A stretch of 64,000 nucleotides of DNA from Zeugodacus cucurbitae (Eukaryota > Arthropoda > Insecta > Diptera > Tephritidae): contig NC_071668.1 in assembly GCF_028554725.1 (NCBI RefSeq), positions 10,027,001 to 10,091,000 on the forward strand. The letters run 5' to 3'. Numbering within the stretch: the stretch's first letter is position 1; the number at the start of each line of letters is the position of its first letter. The position numbers and the translations under genes were made by a program. The notes beneath the pieces are model-generated. The model was given only the letters and a program-made list of their open reading frames with translations, made no database searches and was not told where the DNA came from. Shown piece by piece: positions 1 through 13,842 of the stretch.

Positions 1-399
1 TATTCTTCCATCAGGTATAATGTTTATGCAAGTATATGTATATGAAAGTGTTTTTTAAAACTTTTCAATTGACTCCACTATGGTAAAACATTCATTAGGA
101 CATTATGTCTATACATTACTGCTATCGAATGACTAACTGAAAGACTAACATATCAAAGCACCTTAGCACTATCTTAGAAAATTAACAATGATTCAGTTAG
201 AGATGGTATAAAAATATGGTACATCTATCCAAGTAACATCTAAAGCAAATCGACGATCTCTTTTTGAAAATTAATGAGTTAAGTTTTCAACTACTTTCTC
301 CACACCTTTTCTTTCAGCTTTGATCTGTTAAAGCAAAAGTTAATATACTATGAATTCTCTTTAGAATGAATAAAACTTTCATTCTTTAGATTAGGTTAG
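1..399. other. AT-rich non-coding stretch
   Basis: No coding-like frame and no recognisable repeat is seen. The right end (GGTTAGATTACAG and after) probably belongs to the 3' tail of the adjacent LINE relic. Confidence 0.5.
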
Positions 400-1138
400 A
401 TTACAGATTGAGGATTGCATTGCGACCTAAGGTCTATTGTGCCCTCTTCAGTTATCACAGTATACCATCTCACCACGTCACATTAAGAAACCTGAACAGT
501 GTTCCAGGGCTGATGTAAGCGATACTACCTCTTTGGGGATACAGAGCCCCAATTATTTGACTCCTTTTCTTCGCGATCGCCGAATCGGCAAAGATCCGAC
601 GAGTAGATTTACAGTTTGTACAGATGACACCCTAGCCTGAAGCGGCCAGTGCAGAGTGCCACTAATTGCCTCAGCTTGCTCCTAGGGAGCGCAATTATTT
701 GTTTGAATCTTTTCAGATAGTATCCTCCGAGAAACATTTTGGAGTGGCGAAGTACCTGCATATGCAGCCAGCAGCGGTTTTACTTGCCCATTCCGCTTCT
801 TCTAAACGGCTGAAAGCCGCGGCCTTCCTTGCCAGTTGGTCCGCAAGTTCATTACCTTGTATACCTTTATGTCCTGGAACCCATATCAAGGTTATACTAT
901 TGTTGTTACAAATCCTGTTAAGTTTACCAATGCAGTCCATAACCAGCTCCGAATATACTTCAGATGATGATATTGCCTAGAGAGCCGCTTGACTATCACC
1001 GATGATGGCTATGCGTTCACTATGGTAGTTCATGTCTATCATGGCCTCTGCACATTTTGTAATGGCATAGACCTCAGTTTGGAAAATGGTGGGGAATTGT
1101 CCCATGAATACAGACAAATCGAGGCGTGGCTCCGCTAA
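400..1138 (-). mobile_element. Degenerate 3' fragment of a non-LTR retrotransposon with an RNase H domain
   Basis: Read on the minus strand, about 1135 down to 713 gives an RNase H domain. Visible motifs are FQTEVYAI, then IAIIGDSQAAL with an in-frame stop straight after it, then ITLIWVPGHKGIQGNELADQLAR, broken here as ITLIWVPGHKGIQGN and ELADQLARKAA. The DSQ and the H/NELAD positions are the usual catalytic and fold-defining RNase H residues. After a frame change the reading continues with SKLRQLVALCTGR, a stop, and a decayed Cys-containing tail (DLCRFGDREEKE), which resembles the zinc-knuckle C-terminus of I/R1/LOA-type LINEs. At least two stops and one frameshift make it non-functional. 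Presence of RNase H excludes RTE and most Jockey elements. The exact clade is not resolved. Confidence 0.8.
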
Positions 1139-4100
1139 TATATTTTCTTTACTATTCGAAGAATTTCAAAGAGATCAAAGTCGAAAAAATATAGAAAACC
1201 AAAATGTCAATGACCCGACATGATTCTTGGTTCTCAATACATATTATGCATTGGAATATTCTTCTACAGTCGTATGGAACCGTCAAAGAAATTATATTTC
1301 GAATAGGTAACCTAAACTTATTAGGTCTCATCAATCTAGTCAGTCATTTTGAAGTTATCTCTAGCCATATTCATAGATATTTTTTATGTATATAAAGAGC
1401 TTAGTAAATCATAAACGATAAGGCGACTTTAATACCAACTAACTGTAAATAAACTCTTTTAAACATCTCTTAAACGCCAGCTCAGCTCAAAAATTATTGC
1501 AACGTAGTTGCCAATTATATGATAAAGAAAATCAATTTAACCCTTAACAAAGTTTATGGCCCCTTAACAAGTACTTGAATGTTGCTGCTGTTGTTGGCAA
1601 CAAATAACGATAGATATCAGCTCGTTATAATGTAACTTTTCACTTTATGCCGACGAAAATGTCGGAACATCTTAACCTTTCGATCGAAAAAAACGCAAAC
1701 GAACGAACAACAACAAAAACAAAATACGAAAAATTACCAGTGCAGCGATTATTTTGCTTTTCAAGTGCATTTGTTGTTTTTGTTGTTGCTGTTGCTGTTT
1801 AATGCTTTTGCAATGTTGTAAAGCTTGACACATTGTTGCTGATAGCCTTTGCTGATGTTGCAAGTTACTCGGCTGTGTTCCCCCTTTGGGGCTGTGCTGT
1901 GCTTTTGACAATTTTACTGCAACTACAATAACAGCAACAATGTTGGATATTCGTTAGTTTCAGGTTTCACCATTTTGAGCTTTAGGGATTTTCGTCTTTT
2001 GGCGCACACAAAATCCGACCGACTCACTGCTTACCTATCGGCGAGCGAGGAACAAAAGGCGATATTGGCAAATTGTTGCCAAAAACGGGTTGTGACCGTA
2101 AAACGATATGCTGATAAATTTGTGGCGATAACAAAAGAGTTGCCACAGCAGAATGGAAAAAAACAAAATACGAAAGTGCACGAAAGTTTTAAAACAAAGA
2201 AAGATGGAAGTACGAAAGATAGAAGACCAACAGTTTTGCGGAGAGAAGCGGAGGTTGGAAAAGGGTTGGCATTAAAGCCGGGTAATCAGCAAAAGTTTGT
2301 CGAGCGTTCTAATGAGTGGGAGACAGCGAAGCAAGCGCTAGTACTAGTATGAAGTCAAAAGACATGACCTTTGATATACGCAGATTAAATCTTGCAATGC
2401 CTGCAGTAAAGTAAAAATGTCGTTATTCGGAACTTACGTTTTGCATACTAACAGGCGTATAAGCAGCACACGGACAACACAAAAGTCTTACGGCGTAATT
2501 GGAGAAATGTGTTGTTGTGCTTGAAAGTGATTACTTGTTACGTTGTGTTTGTGGAAGAAAGCTCAGTGGCGGTTCATAAAATGTACTTTTAATTGATAAC
2601 AGTTAATTATGATTTATAAATATTTTGAACTTGTATTCCTAATTTTTAAGGGTTATAAGAGGATAATTGTATCGTTCATGGTCTCTGCTATTTCTGATTT
2701 TAACATTAATTTTGTATGTTCTTTCTTTTAGAGTAATGGTGTCACTTTAGGCTTGTCACTTGTCAGCTGTCATTAGTCAGCGCGTCACATTCTTTAGCTA
2801 AACATCATTTCAACAGCTTTCTTGTCAGAACCAGTCCTCCCAGAAATTTTAAATTATACATTTCGAATTTACTCCAGAGAAATCGGTCGTTACTTCACTT
2901 ATTGATTTGTCAATAGTCAATTATAACTTGACAACTTTTCACTAATCATCTTGCAATCTTGGATCACTTTTAAATTATTTGGTTTGAAGACTCTATGAAG
3001 CCATGTCATATTATTTTCCTCCGATATTTCTTATTTGTCATGCCAGCCTTACATTTGGTTGTCTTTCAAATGGCAATCGAATGACTTTAGAAATCAGACA
3101 ATCATTAGAAAGAAGATATTAGTTCTAAGAGATTCATTGCTGTCTAAAATCTTAAGAAAAAATTGGAATTTTGGGAAGAAAAACTTCAAGATATTAGCAC
3201 GAATCCTCGAAATCCTCAATAATATTCAAGACTAAAAAATCAACCAGCTAGTATTCAGCACAGCCTACGCCACTGCCTTAAAGAGTCACCAAAAAATGTA
3301 AATTGAAACAAAAAACACAGAAGCTTTTGTAGCCCGAAGCATAAAAACTAATTTCCCCTCAAAATTAAGATGGCCTAAATATTGTAAAAGGTAAGAACGC
3401 AAAGTGGAGATAGAAGAATGACCAACAGGCAATTAAAGACAAGATAAGACAGCAGACAACGTACATAGCTCATTGCTATGACCGACAACTTGTATACACA
3501 AAACACGAAACTCAACCAAAGTCTCCCCGCAGATATAATATGATGTGCGTTTTTGAGGTTCGCAACACGATATTAACCCATTAAGCGCGTCACAAATGGA
3601 AAACAAAAACAAAAAGTTCAATGTGGTTTTATTAATGATTTTATGAAGCCATAATGTTTGGCATAGCCTAAAGCGGCAATTTGTAAAATGCTCAAATTGT
3701 TTGCGAAAGAAGCAGAAGAAGAAGACGCTGCTTACGTGCAACGCATAGAGCTCATCAATCGCTTGGCCCAGCCCCACCACCTCCAACTGTGGCGGCGACC
3801 GAAATGTTGTGCAAATTGTCAAAATTATTAATTGTGCCCATTATGAGCTCGTAATGTCGGAGAAGACGACCACAATGGAGAATAATTACAATTACTTATG
3901 AAGACAGTGAAGCTGAAGATATTTTGTTTAGTTGGTTATGTATTGTAGTGTAAGGCAGTGAATGGTTGGGGATGGCTGGGGGGGTTTTGTTTAGTTATTA
4001 CTTGTAGTTGTAAGAAATATGCGCTATATTAGCTATTAGAAGTGTTGTTTTTGTTGTTATTATTTATGTGGTTGCTGTTAGTTGAGTTTCTGCTTTTAGA

Positions 4101-4870
4101 TCTCATTCTTTTCAACATTCTTAATTGCACAATAATCGTTGCATTTGCGTGTTCGCAATAATATTGCTCTGTTTTTGTTGTTGTATATTCTTAGGAAGTA
4201 ATAAAACGTCTTATGCTCTCTTATGTCTTCGATGCTCTATATATGTAAGGTCAGCTCCTACACTTCGTTTGCCGCCGCTTCTCTCCCATCTACATCTCTT
4301 TTTCTCTGCTTCTTATCACTGCCAGACTCCACCTCACTATGTCCTTTACCCTCGCCTACTGAAACATCTCTAACCTTCCCCCATTTATATTCATATTTCA
4401 CTCTCCACTTGCCTTCTTCACGCTCCTCCTTATTAAACAACCCTTCTTACCCTTCTATCAAGCGACGATTTGTAATCGTTAAAATTTTCACTGTTCCACT
4501 GCTACACAGTTATGAGCGTTATTAACTTGGATTTTTATGCCGTTTCAAGTTGCCATAACTGGCAATTGGGGTTAATGGCGTAGCTTCAATCAAACAAATA
4601 ACCCAACAACCCGCACCTGCTGCTCTCCAAGCGAAACTAAAGCATTGTCTTTCTCATTCCACACTTCGCGAGGCAAGCAGACGTCTCCGCTAAGACAATG
4701 CGTGCGCTCTTTTTTATTGAGCGTGCAAACTTTTATTTGAGCTTGTACCGTTAATTGCGCCGCATGACACACGGACAACTATATTTGTGAAATTATAGAG
4801 TGGCTTGGCGGGGTCTGCTTAGCATTACTTGCCATCATGACCCAAAACACACTTTTTTATTTATATAACT
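1139..4870. other. Non-coding stretch with trinucleotide microsatellites
   Basis: The stretch holds short TTG/CAA runs near 1580, 1770-1800 and 4050-4180. A 125-codon open frame at 1975-2352 is Lys/Glu/Gln-rich and not obviously simple sequence, but it has no in-frame ATG, so it is not called a gene. It could be an internal exon. No splice-flanked conserved exon was recognised elsewhere. Confidence 0.4.
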
Positions 4871-6010
4871 GCCTCAATGAGTTAATCTCCAAGTTTAGTT
4901 CTCAATTAAGTGGTAAAGTTATTTATGACTAAAGAAATGTTATCAGATTTTACTAATTGTATTTTATTTGTTACAAATTATTGATAAGATCATTTACATA
5001 CAAATTGCTTTGGTTGAAGAATCGCATTTCAGAGAAAGACAGAAATGTTATTCGATATCTACATTCATTTTAACATATAAAATATCAAATATTTCACTAC
5101 ACCATGCATAATCACGAGATCCCTCACTATTTAACTTACTAACAATTATGTAACTGAAACCTACTGATTATTCAATTAGAAGTATTCGACGAAATCGTCT
5201 ACTTTTTGCTCGACGAAATGAGCCAAGAAAATATCTTATTTAATTCTTTCCACAGTGGACTCATTTCAACCATTACCTCATTCTGAAATACTCTAATGAG
5301 TCAATTTGTCATTTTTACTTTTATCGTATAACAATTATAAGATGTCATTATTTGTTAATTGACTAAATTAAGACGTTATCAGAAACACGTATTGGTCTTA
5401 TACCAAGCAACATATAATATAAATATTCAATTTACAAAGACAATTAAGATGCTAATTCAACACATTTAGCATAGAAAATTTGTATAACTGTTTCAATAAT
5501 TTGATGTTGCTATTGGAAACCTTAAAGAAGTTGACTAAATTGTCATGTTCATTGACTTAATTTAGCTTAGACAATTATTTTTCAAAGCTATCTTATGAGT
5601 GTTTTGTTTCTTGTTGAGTTTTTTGTTTCTATTAGTGGAAACATTGGTGAAATTTGCTCAATGTTAATGATAATTGACTTAATTCAGCTTGGAAAAATAT
5701 TTTTCAAATATTTTTTTTTTAGTTTTGTTAGGAACATTAATTAAAATTTACTAAATTTTTATATTAATTGACTCAATGTTAATGTTAATTGACTCAATTT
5801 ATTTAGCTTAGAAAATTATTTTGTTTATAACTGCCTCATACCTTTCATAGTGGAGAAATTAATGAAATTATCGCACTATAAATGTTAATTGAGTCAATTT
5901 AGCTTAGAACATAATTTATCAAAGATTTGACAAGAATGTTTTAGATTTTTAGTGGGAACATCCGTAACAAAAATAATACTTAGAATTTACGCAGTATTAA
6001 ATTAACTAAT
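4871..6010. repeat. Degenerate AT-rich tandem repeat, period roughly 110-120 bp
   Basis: Diverged copies of a core like TTGACTNAATTTAGCTTAGA recur near 5553, 5663, 5790 and 5886, each followed by an A/T-rich AATTATTTTTCAAAG-like stretch and a GGAACATT-like stretch. Copies have drifted heavily and spacing is uneven. Related words (AATTGACTCAATTAAGG) recur at 35.4-35.6 kb, so this may be an old dispersed family. Confidence 0.45.
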
Positions 6011-9000
6011 TAAATAATTAGTAATTTTCTCTTTTTCATCGCTACTGTTCCGAAAAATTAGAGGAAATATGAAATTGCTAAGTCCTTTCATTCAATTAAT
6101 GAGATATTAAGTCACTTTATGTAGTCACTTTATGATTGCAAGAAAGTGAAGGGTTATAATTTTATCATTCGCTGAGTCACTATTTGAATCATCCTTGCAG
6201 TGAGATAGGCAACTTTAAATTTTAGTTAAAAATAATAAATATTCCGTGTTGCGCTTTTCTCTCTTTGTTAGCGTACAATTTGTGAGCGTTGCCATAATTC
6301 TCTCAACATTAATTTTTATGATAAGCAGCAACATAAATATATTTACTACCAAACGATAATCACCTCCGCCTTTATGACACTGCAAACGATGATGTATTTT
6401 TATGGCAAAACACTTGTATTTAATACGAGCCAATTACGTACGGAATACAGTAGAGACGAAAAAAATTGAAAATTTTATTTTGCTGCACGAAAAATATAAA
6501 AATTTAGTGGCAAAATTGAAAAGGTGAAGCAAAAAAGTTGGTAAAGAAGAAACTAAAATGTCACGCAGAATGCAAAGCGCTTCAATGCAGCATATTTCAA
6601 GCTTTTAAATGTGAAATAAACCGCAAAACTTTACAGCAAACTTTATAGCGTGAATTAAAAAAATAAATTTACAATAATTTCTTTTATTTTGCGCTTGAGA
6701 CCCTCTAGGCACTCGCTGCTTAAACTCTATACAACCAATTATAACACATTTTTTTATTTCTTTTTTGTGTTGTCTTTCCTCCTAATTTTTCAGCGCAAAA
6801 GCTTTTAGTCGCCATTTTATGGCGTTCTCGCAACTATTTACATGCCACTTACGAGCAATGCGACCAATCAACTAACAACCTGCGGCGTTTTCCCGCCCGC
6901 GCGTGTGACTGTATAGGTAAATGCGATCAGCGTAAATTTTGTAGTGTTTAGTTTACAAAAACAACAACACAACAATTGTAAACGCAACAAATACAAATCC
7001 ATTTTAAGCATTTTATGTAAATTTGCACTTTCACGCTGGCAAATATACGTGTGTGGGTAAATATTTGCCGTTACATGGATTTTTATGCTGCCGTTGGACA
7101 TTTGTGTGTGTTGTTGTTGTTGTAGTTAAGTGTGTGTGCTTGTGCGGTTTATTTGCACTTTCATAGCACTATTTAAAATGCGAAATATTTGCACGCTTAT
7201 TTGGCAATTTCGCAACAAAATTTCAGCAACTATTGTTGCTCTACAAATACCCTCACCTACATGCTCACCACTACTAACACACCTTTGGGCACTTGCTGGT
7301 GTTCGTTCGCACACATGTAAATCAGTTTATCTCCCGCTTGTCTCTATTTTATGTTAATTCGCAAAACTTTACTCTTACGCAACGCGCCACTGGTGTTATT
7401 CTATTTTATTATTATTGCTCTGTAAAGTATTTTTTTCCAGTCGTTTGTGTGGTGTTATCTTAATTTTAGTTAAAAGCATTATTGTAGTATACCCCAAGGC
7501 GTATATTAATGGAAGGAATTTTTTTCTTTGAAAAGAAAAAAAGAAGGCATTAAAATTATTTAAAGGAAATCAATACCAAAGAGATAAAGATAGAAGATAA
7601 TTTCGAATTCAAAACTTTTCGGAAATTGTAAGTTTATATTTTAAAGTTTTTTTTATTAAAGCAACAACTCAACTAAAACTCACTTTAAACAGAGAAAAAA
7701 ATCTCGCTTGAGCAATTCATTACCATCTCAAATTTAACTGTATTATAAAATAATTTACCGCTAGGTTGCTAGTACTATCTATCATCTCAACTCATTCCCA
7801 CACACTTTTTTATACTGATCACGGCGTTGATAAATCAGCACTCTAAACCGAATGAAAAAGAATGTGCATGTGACTCCACACACCAACAAATAAACACACA
7901 TATATTCACATGCATATGTAAATGTGCAAACACCCACGCGAGTATATAAATATACTAGTATTTTGTAACTGAAATAAAAATTACATCAGCATCAACAAAG
8001 TGACAATTGACAAATGGGTTAGCATTTCGGTTGTGAATCTGTCTACAAATAAGTACAACAAATATAGAATGGCAAAAAATGCACGAAATAAAGTAAGTAA
8101 AAATGCGGAATACACAAAAAGCGACAAATGTAGTGGTTTAAGGTGGAAAAAGTGCAGACGAAGACATTTATTTTCACTTTTTTGACATGTGAACAGTGGC
8201 AGGAAATTTCAACAACAACAGAAAGCAGGAATTCATCAGAGATGATTTACTTTTAACCAAAAATTTAAAAATCGTTAGAAACAGATTAAAATTTGGTACA
8301 ATAATATATATGTAGAACAGTGAAGGATATATAAAAATCACTTTAATATTTCTGACAGAAAAATAAATATGAAAAATATACAAAAATTTTGAAACAAAAT
8401 CAGAAATACCCTCATGAAATGGAAAAATAGAGTAAAGTCAAGTAAGAGGAAAAAAAGATTGTAAAAAGCAGAAAAGTCTACCGAAAATGTAAACGTTTCA
8501 CTTAGAAATTTTCGGATCACGGCAAGAAAAGTATAAACAGAAACAGAACAATGGAAACAGAAACAGAAATTATCTATTTAACAGTTTAGATTTACAAAGT
8601 ATGGTGAATAATTTTTTTACTAGTATCTATAAACCTATAAGAAACCAATAAAACAGACTATAAAATAATAAGCAGATAAAATAAAACTATTAGTACCAGA
8701 TATATAGCATCCAAACAAAAAAAAAACTAAATTACCAGCAACAAACAAACATCGAAGGACAGAATAGAATCAAATTAGAAACACATATCTATATAACTAG
8801 GTCTTACGCAAAAATTCTACCTGGAAACAGAAACAGAACAATAAACAGAATTAAGAGCTGAAATTAGTAAGAAGTACTATATTTAGTGCAAGAGTAGGTC
8901 AAAGAATAAAATATGAACTGAGAATGTATTTGATTAAAGAACAGGAAAGAGTTTACAAAATCGAATGTCAGAGCAGAAACAGAAATAGCAACAGGAACGG

Positions 9001-10367
9001 AATATATAATATAATTATAGTAAAAATAACAAATAAAGTGAAGTATCCTTGTAAACTAAATATTTAAGAAATTTCGAAGAGTTTTTCATTCGAAACCTGT
9101 TTGAATTTTATTAAATCGGTATTTAAAAAAACAACAAACAGGAATTCTTTCTACAATGAAAATTCCAGTTCAGAATTGTACACTTCCAGCCAGAAGCACA
9201 GCACAGCACCTTCAACAACAACAACTACCTTTAATAAAACAAAAAAAAGTGTGATCTCAATGCCATCAACACAATTTGGTAAGCCACGCTGAAGGAAGCA
9301 TGTGTACGAGAGTGTCTGCCACACCCACCGCCTACACGCTACGAGATTCACACACACGCGCGTTGCGTTCCCTTTTGTTGAATTGTCGTAATTTCGCGTT
9401 AAAAATGTAAAAATTCAAATTCATTTCAATTTTTCAACGCACTGCACAGCAGTTCATCTCAATGTGTCAGCCCAGTCAGAAGCGAGCGAGTGCGCAACAG
9501 ACAAGCAAGGGGGCGTGGCGGGCGGGCGGCATAAAGCGCAACGACGTGAACGATGCAAGCGCATTGTGGCAGCTTGGGCGATTGCATGCTGCATGAAAGT
9601 CAACGCATAAAATATATTGCAACAGCGAAAGGGAGTGAAGACAGCGGTGAGGTGTGAATGGGGTTGCGCTGAATATTGCGGAATGCAAAAAGAGGCTACC
9701 AAACAGAAAACGGATAGAATGCAGTGGTGCAGGATTTGAGAAACCGAATTAACGCAGAACGTGCAGCGGCAGCGACAGCGTGAGCCATGAATGAATGTAT
9801 GAATGAATGAGTGAGTGGGTGAATGAGTGACTGCATGCGCCAGCGTCATTCCTCCAGTTCAAGCGGCGCTGCGGAATTTTCAAAGGTGGCCGCCAACGAG
9901 CGCGTCAGCCAAATGAATAAAATCGCAACTACTGTTCCGCGCCACGGGTGGCATACGTAATAAATTTTCATGCTTGTATAAAACTAAAATTCGCCTTTGC
10001 CTCTCCGTCTCTGCCGCCTTCCGCTGCGACTGGCGTTGTGGGCGAGTGCACATGAATGAATGAGCGCAAAAATTTCCATTTCTTTAATTTTTTATTTTAT
10101 ATATCAGATGTAATGTATGTAAGGTAGTTGCTTTATATGTATAGGGAAAATAAAAATGCGAAAAATATAAATAAAAGGAAAAAATAAAAAATTTGAGGGA
10201 AAATGCAAAATTTGTCAAAAAAATGCAAAATTGACGATCTCATGCATTTTCAGCGAATTACGTCATATTTGAAGCGCATTTCATTGATGAGGACTTTTAT
10301 GATGTGCCAAATATATTCGGCTGTCATATTTAGCAACATTATGGTGGTTTGTTTTCTTAACTTTAGA
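6011..10367. other. Non-coding stretch
   Basis: Mostly AT-rich unique-looking DNA. From about 8530 to 8990 the words GAAACAGAAACAG recur as cryptic simple sequence. From about 9290 to 10050 the base composition becomes richer in G+C, with many CpG-containing words. The longest frame there, 131 codons on the minus strand at 9454-9849, is low-complexity His/Thr/Ser and is not supported as coding. Confidence 0.4.
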
Positions 10368-10790
10368 GAGAAAGTGATAGATATCTAGAGACAGAGAGTA
10401 GAAGAACAAAGAAAAAGAGAGGCATAGAAATTGAGAGAAAAAGTCTAGGACGAAAAAGAGAGAGAGAGGTAGAGAAATTGAGAGAAAGAGTCTAGGACAA
10501 AAGAGAGATCGAAAACGAGAGAGCAATAGCAATTGAGAGAAAGATCGAGGAGAAAAAAGAGAGAGAGAGAGAGAGGTAGAGAAATTGAGAGAAAGTGTCT
10601 AGGACAAGAGAGAGATCGAAAAAGAGAGAGCAATAGAAATTGAGAGAAAGTGTGGAGGACAAAAGATAGAAAGAGAGAGATCGAAAACGAGAGAGGGATA
10701 GAACTTGAGAGTCGAAGACAAATGGGAGAGAGCGAGATCGAAATCAAGAGAGAGAATTGAAGACAAACAGAGAGAGATAGAGACATAGTG
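10368..10790. repeat. Purine-rich imperfect tandem repeat, period about 54 bp
   Basis: The + strand is almost entirely A and G. The word TTGAGAGAAA recurs at 10431, 10478, 10533, 10585 and 10640, with a diverged copy near 10705, so spacing is 47-65 bp and averages near 54. Between copies are AGAGAGAGAT and TCTAGGACAAAA words. Such GA tracts can bind GAGA-factor-type proteins and can form triplex DNA, but function here is unknown. Confidence 0.8.
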
Positions 10791-11793
10791 TTAATGTGAA
10801 AACCTTGATCATTTCAATACGAAAAGTTTTTTTGAACCAACTCAAGGTGTCATTGATGTCTGAAGTATAATTATCATACTTATCTTGAAGACCGTTAGAT
10901 TTCATATTGCCAATGTCATCTTCATCCTCCCTATAACTATAGATATATGGTGTTTCAGAACTTAATATACTCTAAGCGACTAAGGCCATTTATAAGTATT
11001 TACTTATAAAGGAATCCCAATTGCCCATTTGCAGTCTCTTACTATTCTCATAAAGTCATAATGAACACTTGTACTGCAAATTCATTTTAAAATTAATTCT
11101 TTCACATTCCAGCATATTTCTCCTGTCAACCATAAAACTTAGATAGTCTACTTTTCTTTTTTAAATAATGTCATTTCTTAATTCCTATTTTCCTCCTTTC
11201 ATTCTCAAACTTTTCTTGTTACACTTTATGACTTAATGGTCGTTACAACCGTCGCGCTCCAGCTCCCTCTCTCGCTGCCATTTCGTTTGGCTACGGTCGC
11301 TGTGCGCTTGTCAATTTTATTTTTAGGCACCAATGCACCATAAAAATGGCGGTTTGCATAACCGAAAAATGTCAGTGTCAGTGGTTTTATGCTTGAATAT
11401 TCTCTTTTGTTACTTTTATTGACATCTCTTTGGCGTTGAGCGCACTGTGATTGACAGTTTTTCGTGAAAAGCTGAAAAGCATTGAATGACTGAAATTCAA
11501 GTAAATTTATGGTTAATTAAACAGATTTTTCGGCTTGGCATACTTGAATGAGCGGCATTCAATGAATTGTTGGCAAATGTTCCAGTTGTATTTAAAAAAA
11601 AGAAAATCTTGTGAAAATTTAATATAATTAAGGAATATTGTTCAATTTGAGGCGAAATTATTTTTTTGGAAGTGATAGCTTATTTTATTAGGGAGTTGTA
11701 GAAAAAAATATATTTTAAATATTATATAAATGGTTATTATAGACTACACTTATTGGCATTTAAATCAAAATTCATTACTCAATGAATTTTCAG

Positions 11794-11814
11794 AGCTTTC
11801 ATTTAGTGAAAGCT
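11794..11814. repeat. Small inverted repeat, AGCTTTCA-N5-TGAAAGCT (copy 1)
   Basis: The 8-bp arms are perfect around a 5-base loop. Related copies follow at 12013 and 12971. Confidence 0.6.
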
Positions 11815-12012
11815 TAGCATGCTAATGGTTAAAAAGTTTGATCCAATGAAAGCTTGTTTGAAAGCTCTTTTAAAAGCTTTCAAATATTCCAAAACATTTT
11901 TTAACTTTAATTTTCTCACCATGTCCCAACTTTTTTTTAAGGAAGCTCATGATTTCGTCTTAAAAATCTTTAGAGATAGAACTTTCAGCCTACAAAAAAA
12001 GCTTTCGGCGCG

Positions 12013-12032
12013 AGCTTTCATCAGTGAAAGTG
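12013..12032. repeat. Small inverted repeat (copy 2, degraded)
   Basis: The left arm AGCTTTCA is intact. The right arm reads TGAAAGTG, and the loop is four bases. Confidence 0.5.
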
Positions 12033-12970
12033 CGAAGTATTATTAATTTCGCTTAACTAACCTGATTTGTTTATTAAAGCTTCATGGTAATATGATTTTC
12101 ATAACTTTCACGTTAACTGTGGTTCCTCAAGTACGGTGAGCAATCATTAGTACATCTGTCACTTAAACAATTACCCCTAAATACTTAAAATTCTGCGCAC
12201 CTACAAAACGTTAGCTCATTCAAGACATATTTATGCTTGTACGACTTTCATTCTCTGCCATTGCACGCGTATCACTCATCATTTACTTATCTTATCAATT
12301 TCGTCAGCAATTCTTTCTGTTGTCTTTTCCAGCCAGTCACGGTATACGTATACCGTTTCATATTGAATGGTTTTGTTCATTCACCTGTGTAAGCAAATCG
12401 TTTCAATCATAATTTTCCTTATTGACAAGTCGCTTCACTTTCAGACGCAGTCAACATATCGAAATTCTCCACAATTTTTCTACCTACTCACTATCGTCTA
12501 TTGAGACTATTGAGAAGGCGGTGCTTCATTCTTTTTCACGTCAGCTAAATTTGCGTTCACTTTAATGCAAATATATGTGTGGTTGTGTGCGGGTGTCTGC
12601 ATCTTTTTGCTTGGCTGTCACAAATTCCTGACATATTTATAATGATGCGTAAAAGAGAAAACGTCAAAACGTAATTGACGGCGATGTAATAGTTAAAGTG
12701 AGCAGCAGCAGCTAGTGAGCAAAAAAAGGATAAAGTGAGCGTAATTTGGCTTCTACATTTGTTTGTGTGGGTATAAGTAGGTGAAAAACGTGCAGAACAG
12801 ATTGGAGAAGACAATTGCGCTTTTGGGTTGACCCAAATTTGACTTAAGGACGTGAAAATGTTAAAAAGGTTGTGAAATATTTTAAAACTTCTTGGAGTAT
12901 GTCATCCTTAAAGATATTTTTAGATTTTGCTCAAAATAATTCGAGAATTTAATGATCTCACTATTGTTAG

Positions 12971-12991
12971 AGCTTTTATGTAGTGAAAGCT
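12971..12991. repeat. Small inverted repeat (copy 3)
   Basis: It reads AGCTTTTA-TGTAG-TGAAAGCT, with one mismatch in the left arm relative to copy 1. Confidence 0.5.
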
Positions 12992-13635
12992 TTTGATCTA
13001 AAACTTATGTACAGGGTGCGCCATATTTTATATTAATATTTAAATGGAATTACTATTAAATTAAGTTGGTTATAGAAACGGCAATATACTGCAACCAAGA
13101 ATCCGATCATATTGAGACAATCCGTTGTCACAGTACCGCTAGACGTTGAAGAGAATTTTGATGAGCAATGGGAAGAAAACACGTCCATTGAAGATCAATG
13201 AAACATGACTAAAAATTAGTGAATAGTTTTATCAACCCGTTTGACCATCCCCTTCGAATCAAACTATTCATTCTGCGATAAAAAATACCTGTACGTCAGA
13301 TGACAATGACCGACTACATACATAAGATTCGACACATCCTGACTTAACAAAGTGTACGCAGTGCAATTCTCGAATAAATAGTCCAGCTGCAAATGTATCA
13401 AGGGTCTGATGCTTCCTGGAATGTCAAAAGCTGACGAAATGTTGAGTTTTCAGGGATAAAGTGTTAGGTCCTAACATGTAAAAGCGTAGTAAAATCGAAA
13501 TCGTGGTTCGTGGAGAGAAAACTATAATTCTAATTTCAAATGGATTTCCTAAAACAAACTAGCATTTATAGGCAAAGACGGTATAATAGAAACAACAAAA
13601 TTAAAATTATATACATCGGATCTTGATTTCGGATA

Positions 13636-13842
13636 TAGAGATTGTGATTGAGATTGAGGCCGAGATTGAGGTTGAGATTGAGATTGAGATTGAGATTGAG
13701 ATTGAGATTTAGTTTGAGATTTAGATTGAGATTGAGATTGAGATTGAGATTGAGATTGAGATTGAGATTGAGTTTGAGTTTGAGATTGAGATTGAGATTG
13801 AGATGAATACTGAGATTGATATTGAGATTGAGATTGATTGGC
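13636..13842. repeat. GAGATT hexamer microsatellite
   Basis: About 200 bp of GAGATT with scattered GTTGAG, TTTAGA and GATATT variants. The hexamer keeps two frames open, giving a Leu-Asn dipeptide frame on the minus strand that is an artefact of the repeat. It shares its unit with the larger array at 15.2 kb. Confidence 0.95.

Larger units (their letters stand above)
10791..13635. other. Non-coding stretch with recurrent small hairpins
   Basis: Three related inverted repeats of the form AGCTTTCA-N4/5-TGAAAGCT lie at 11794-11814, 12013-12032 and 12971-12991 and are listed separately. At 13013 the words ACAGGGTGCGCCATATTTT look like a transposon terminus, and 13080-13200 has a coding-like stretch (read as LRQSVVTVPLDVEENFDEQW). 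No partner end was found, so no element is called. Confidence 0.35.

Noticed and set aside
1975..2352. 125-codon plus-strand frame
   Set aside because: No in-frame ATG and no recognised family. Kept only as a remark in the surrounding region.
3433..3822. 129-codon minus-strand frame
   Set aside because: Random-looking composition, no motif and no splice context.
9454..9849. 131-codon minus-strand frame
   Set aside because: Low-complexity His/Thr/Ser composition from GAATGA-type repeats, with overlapping frames on the same strand.
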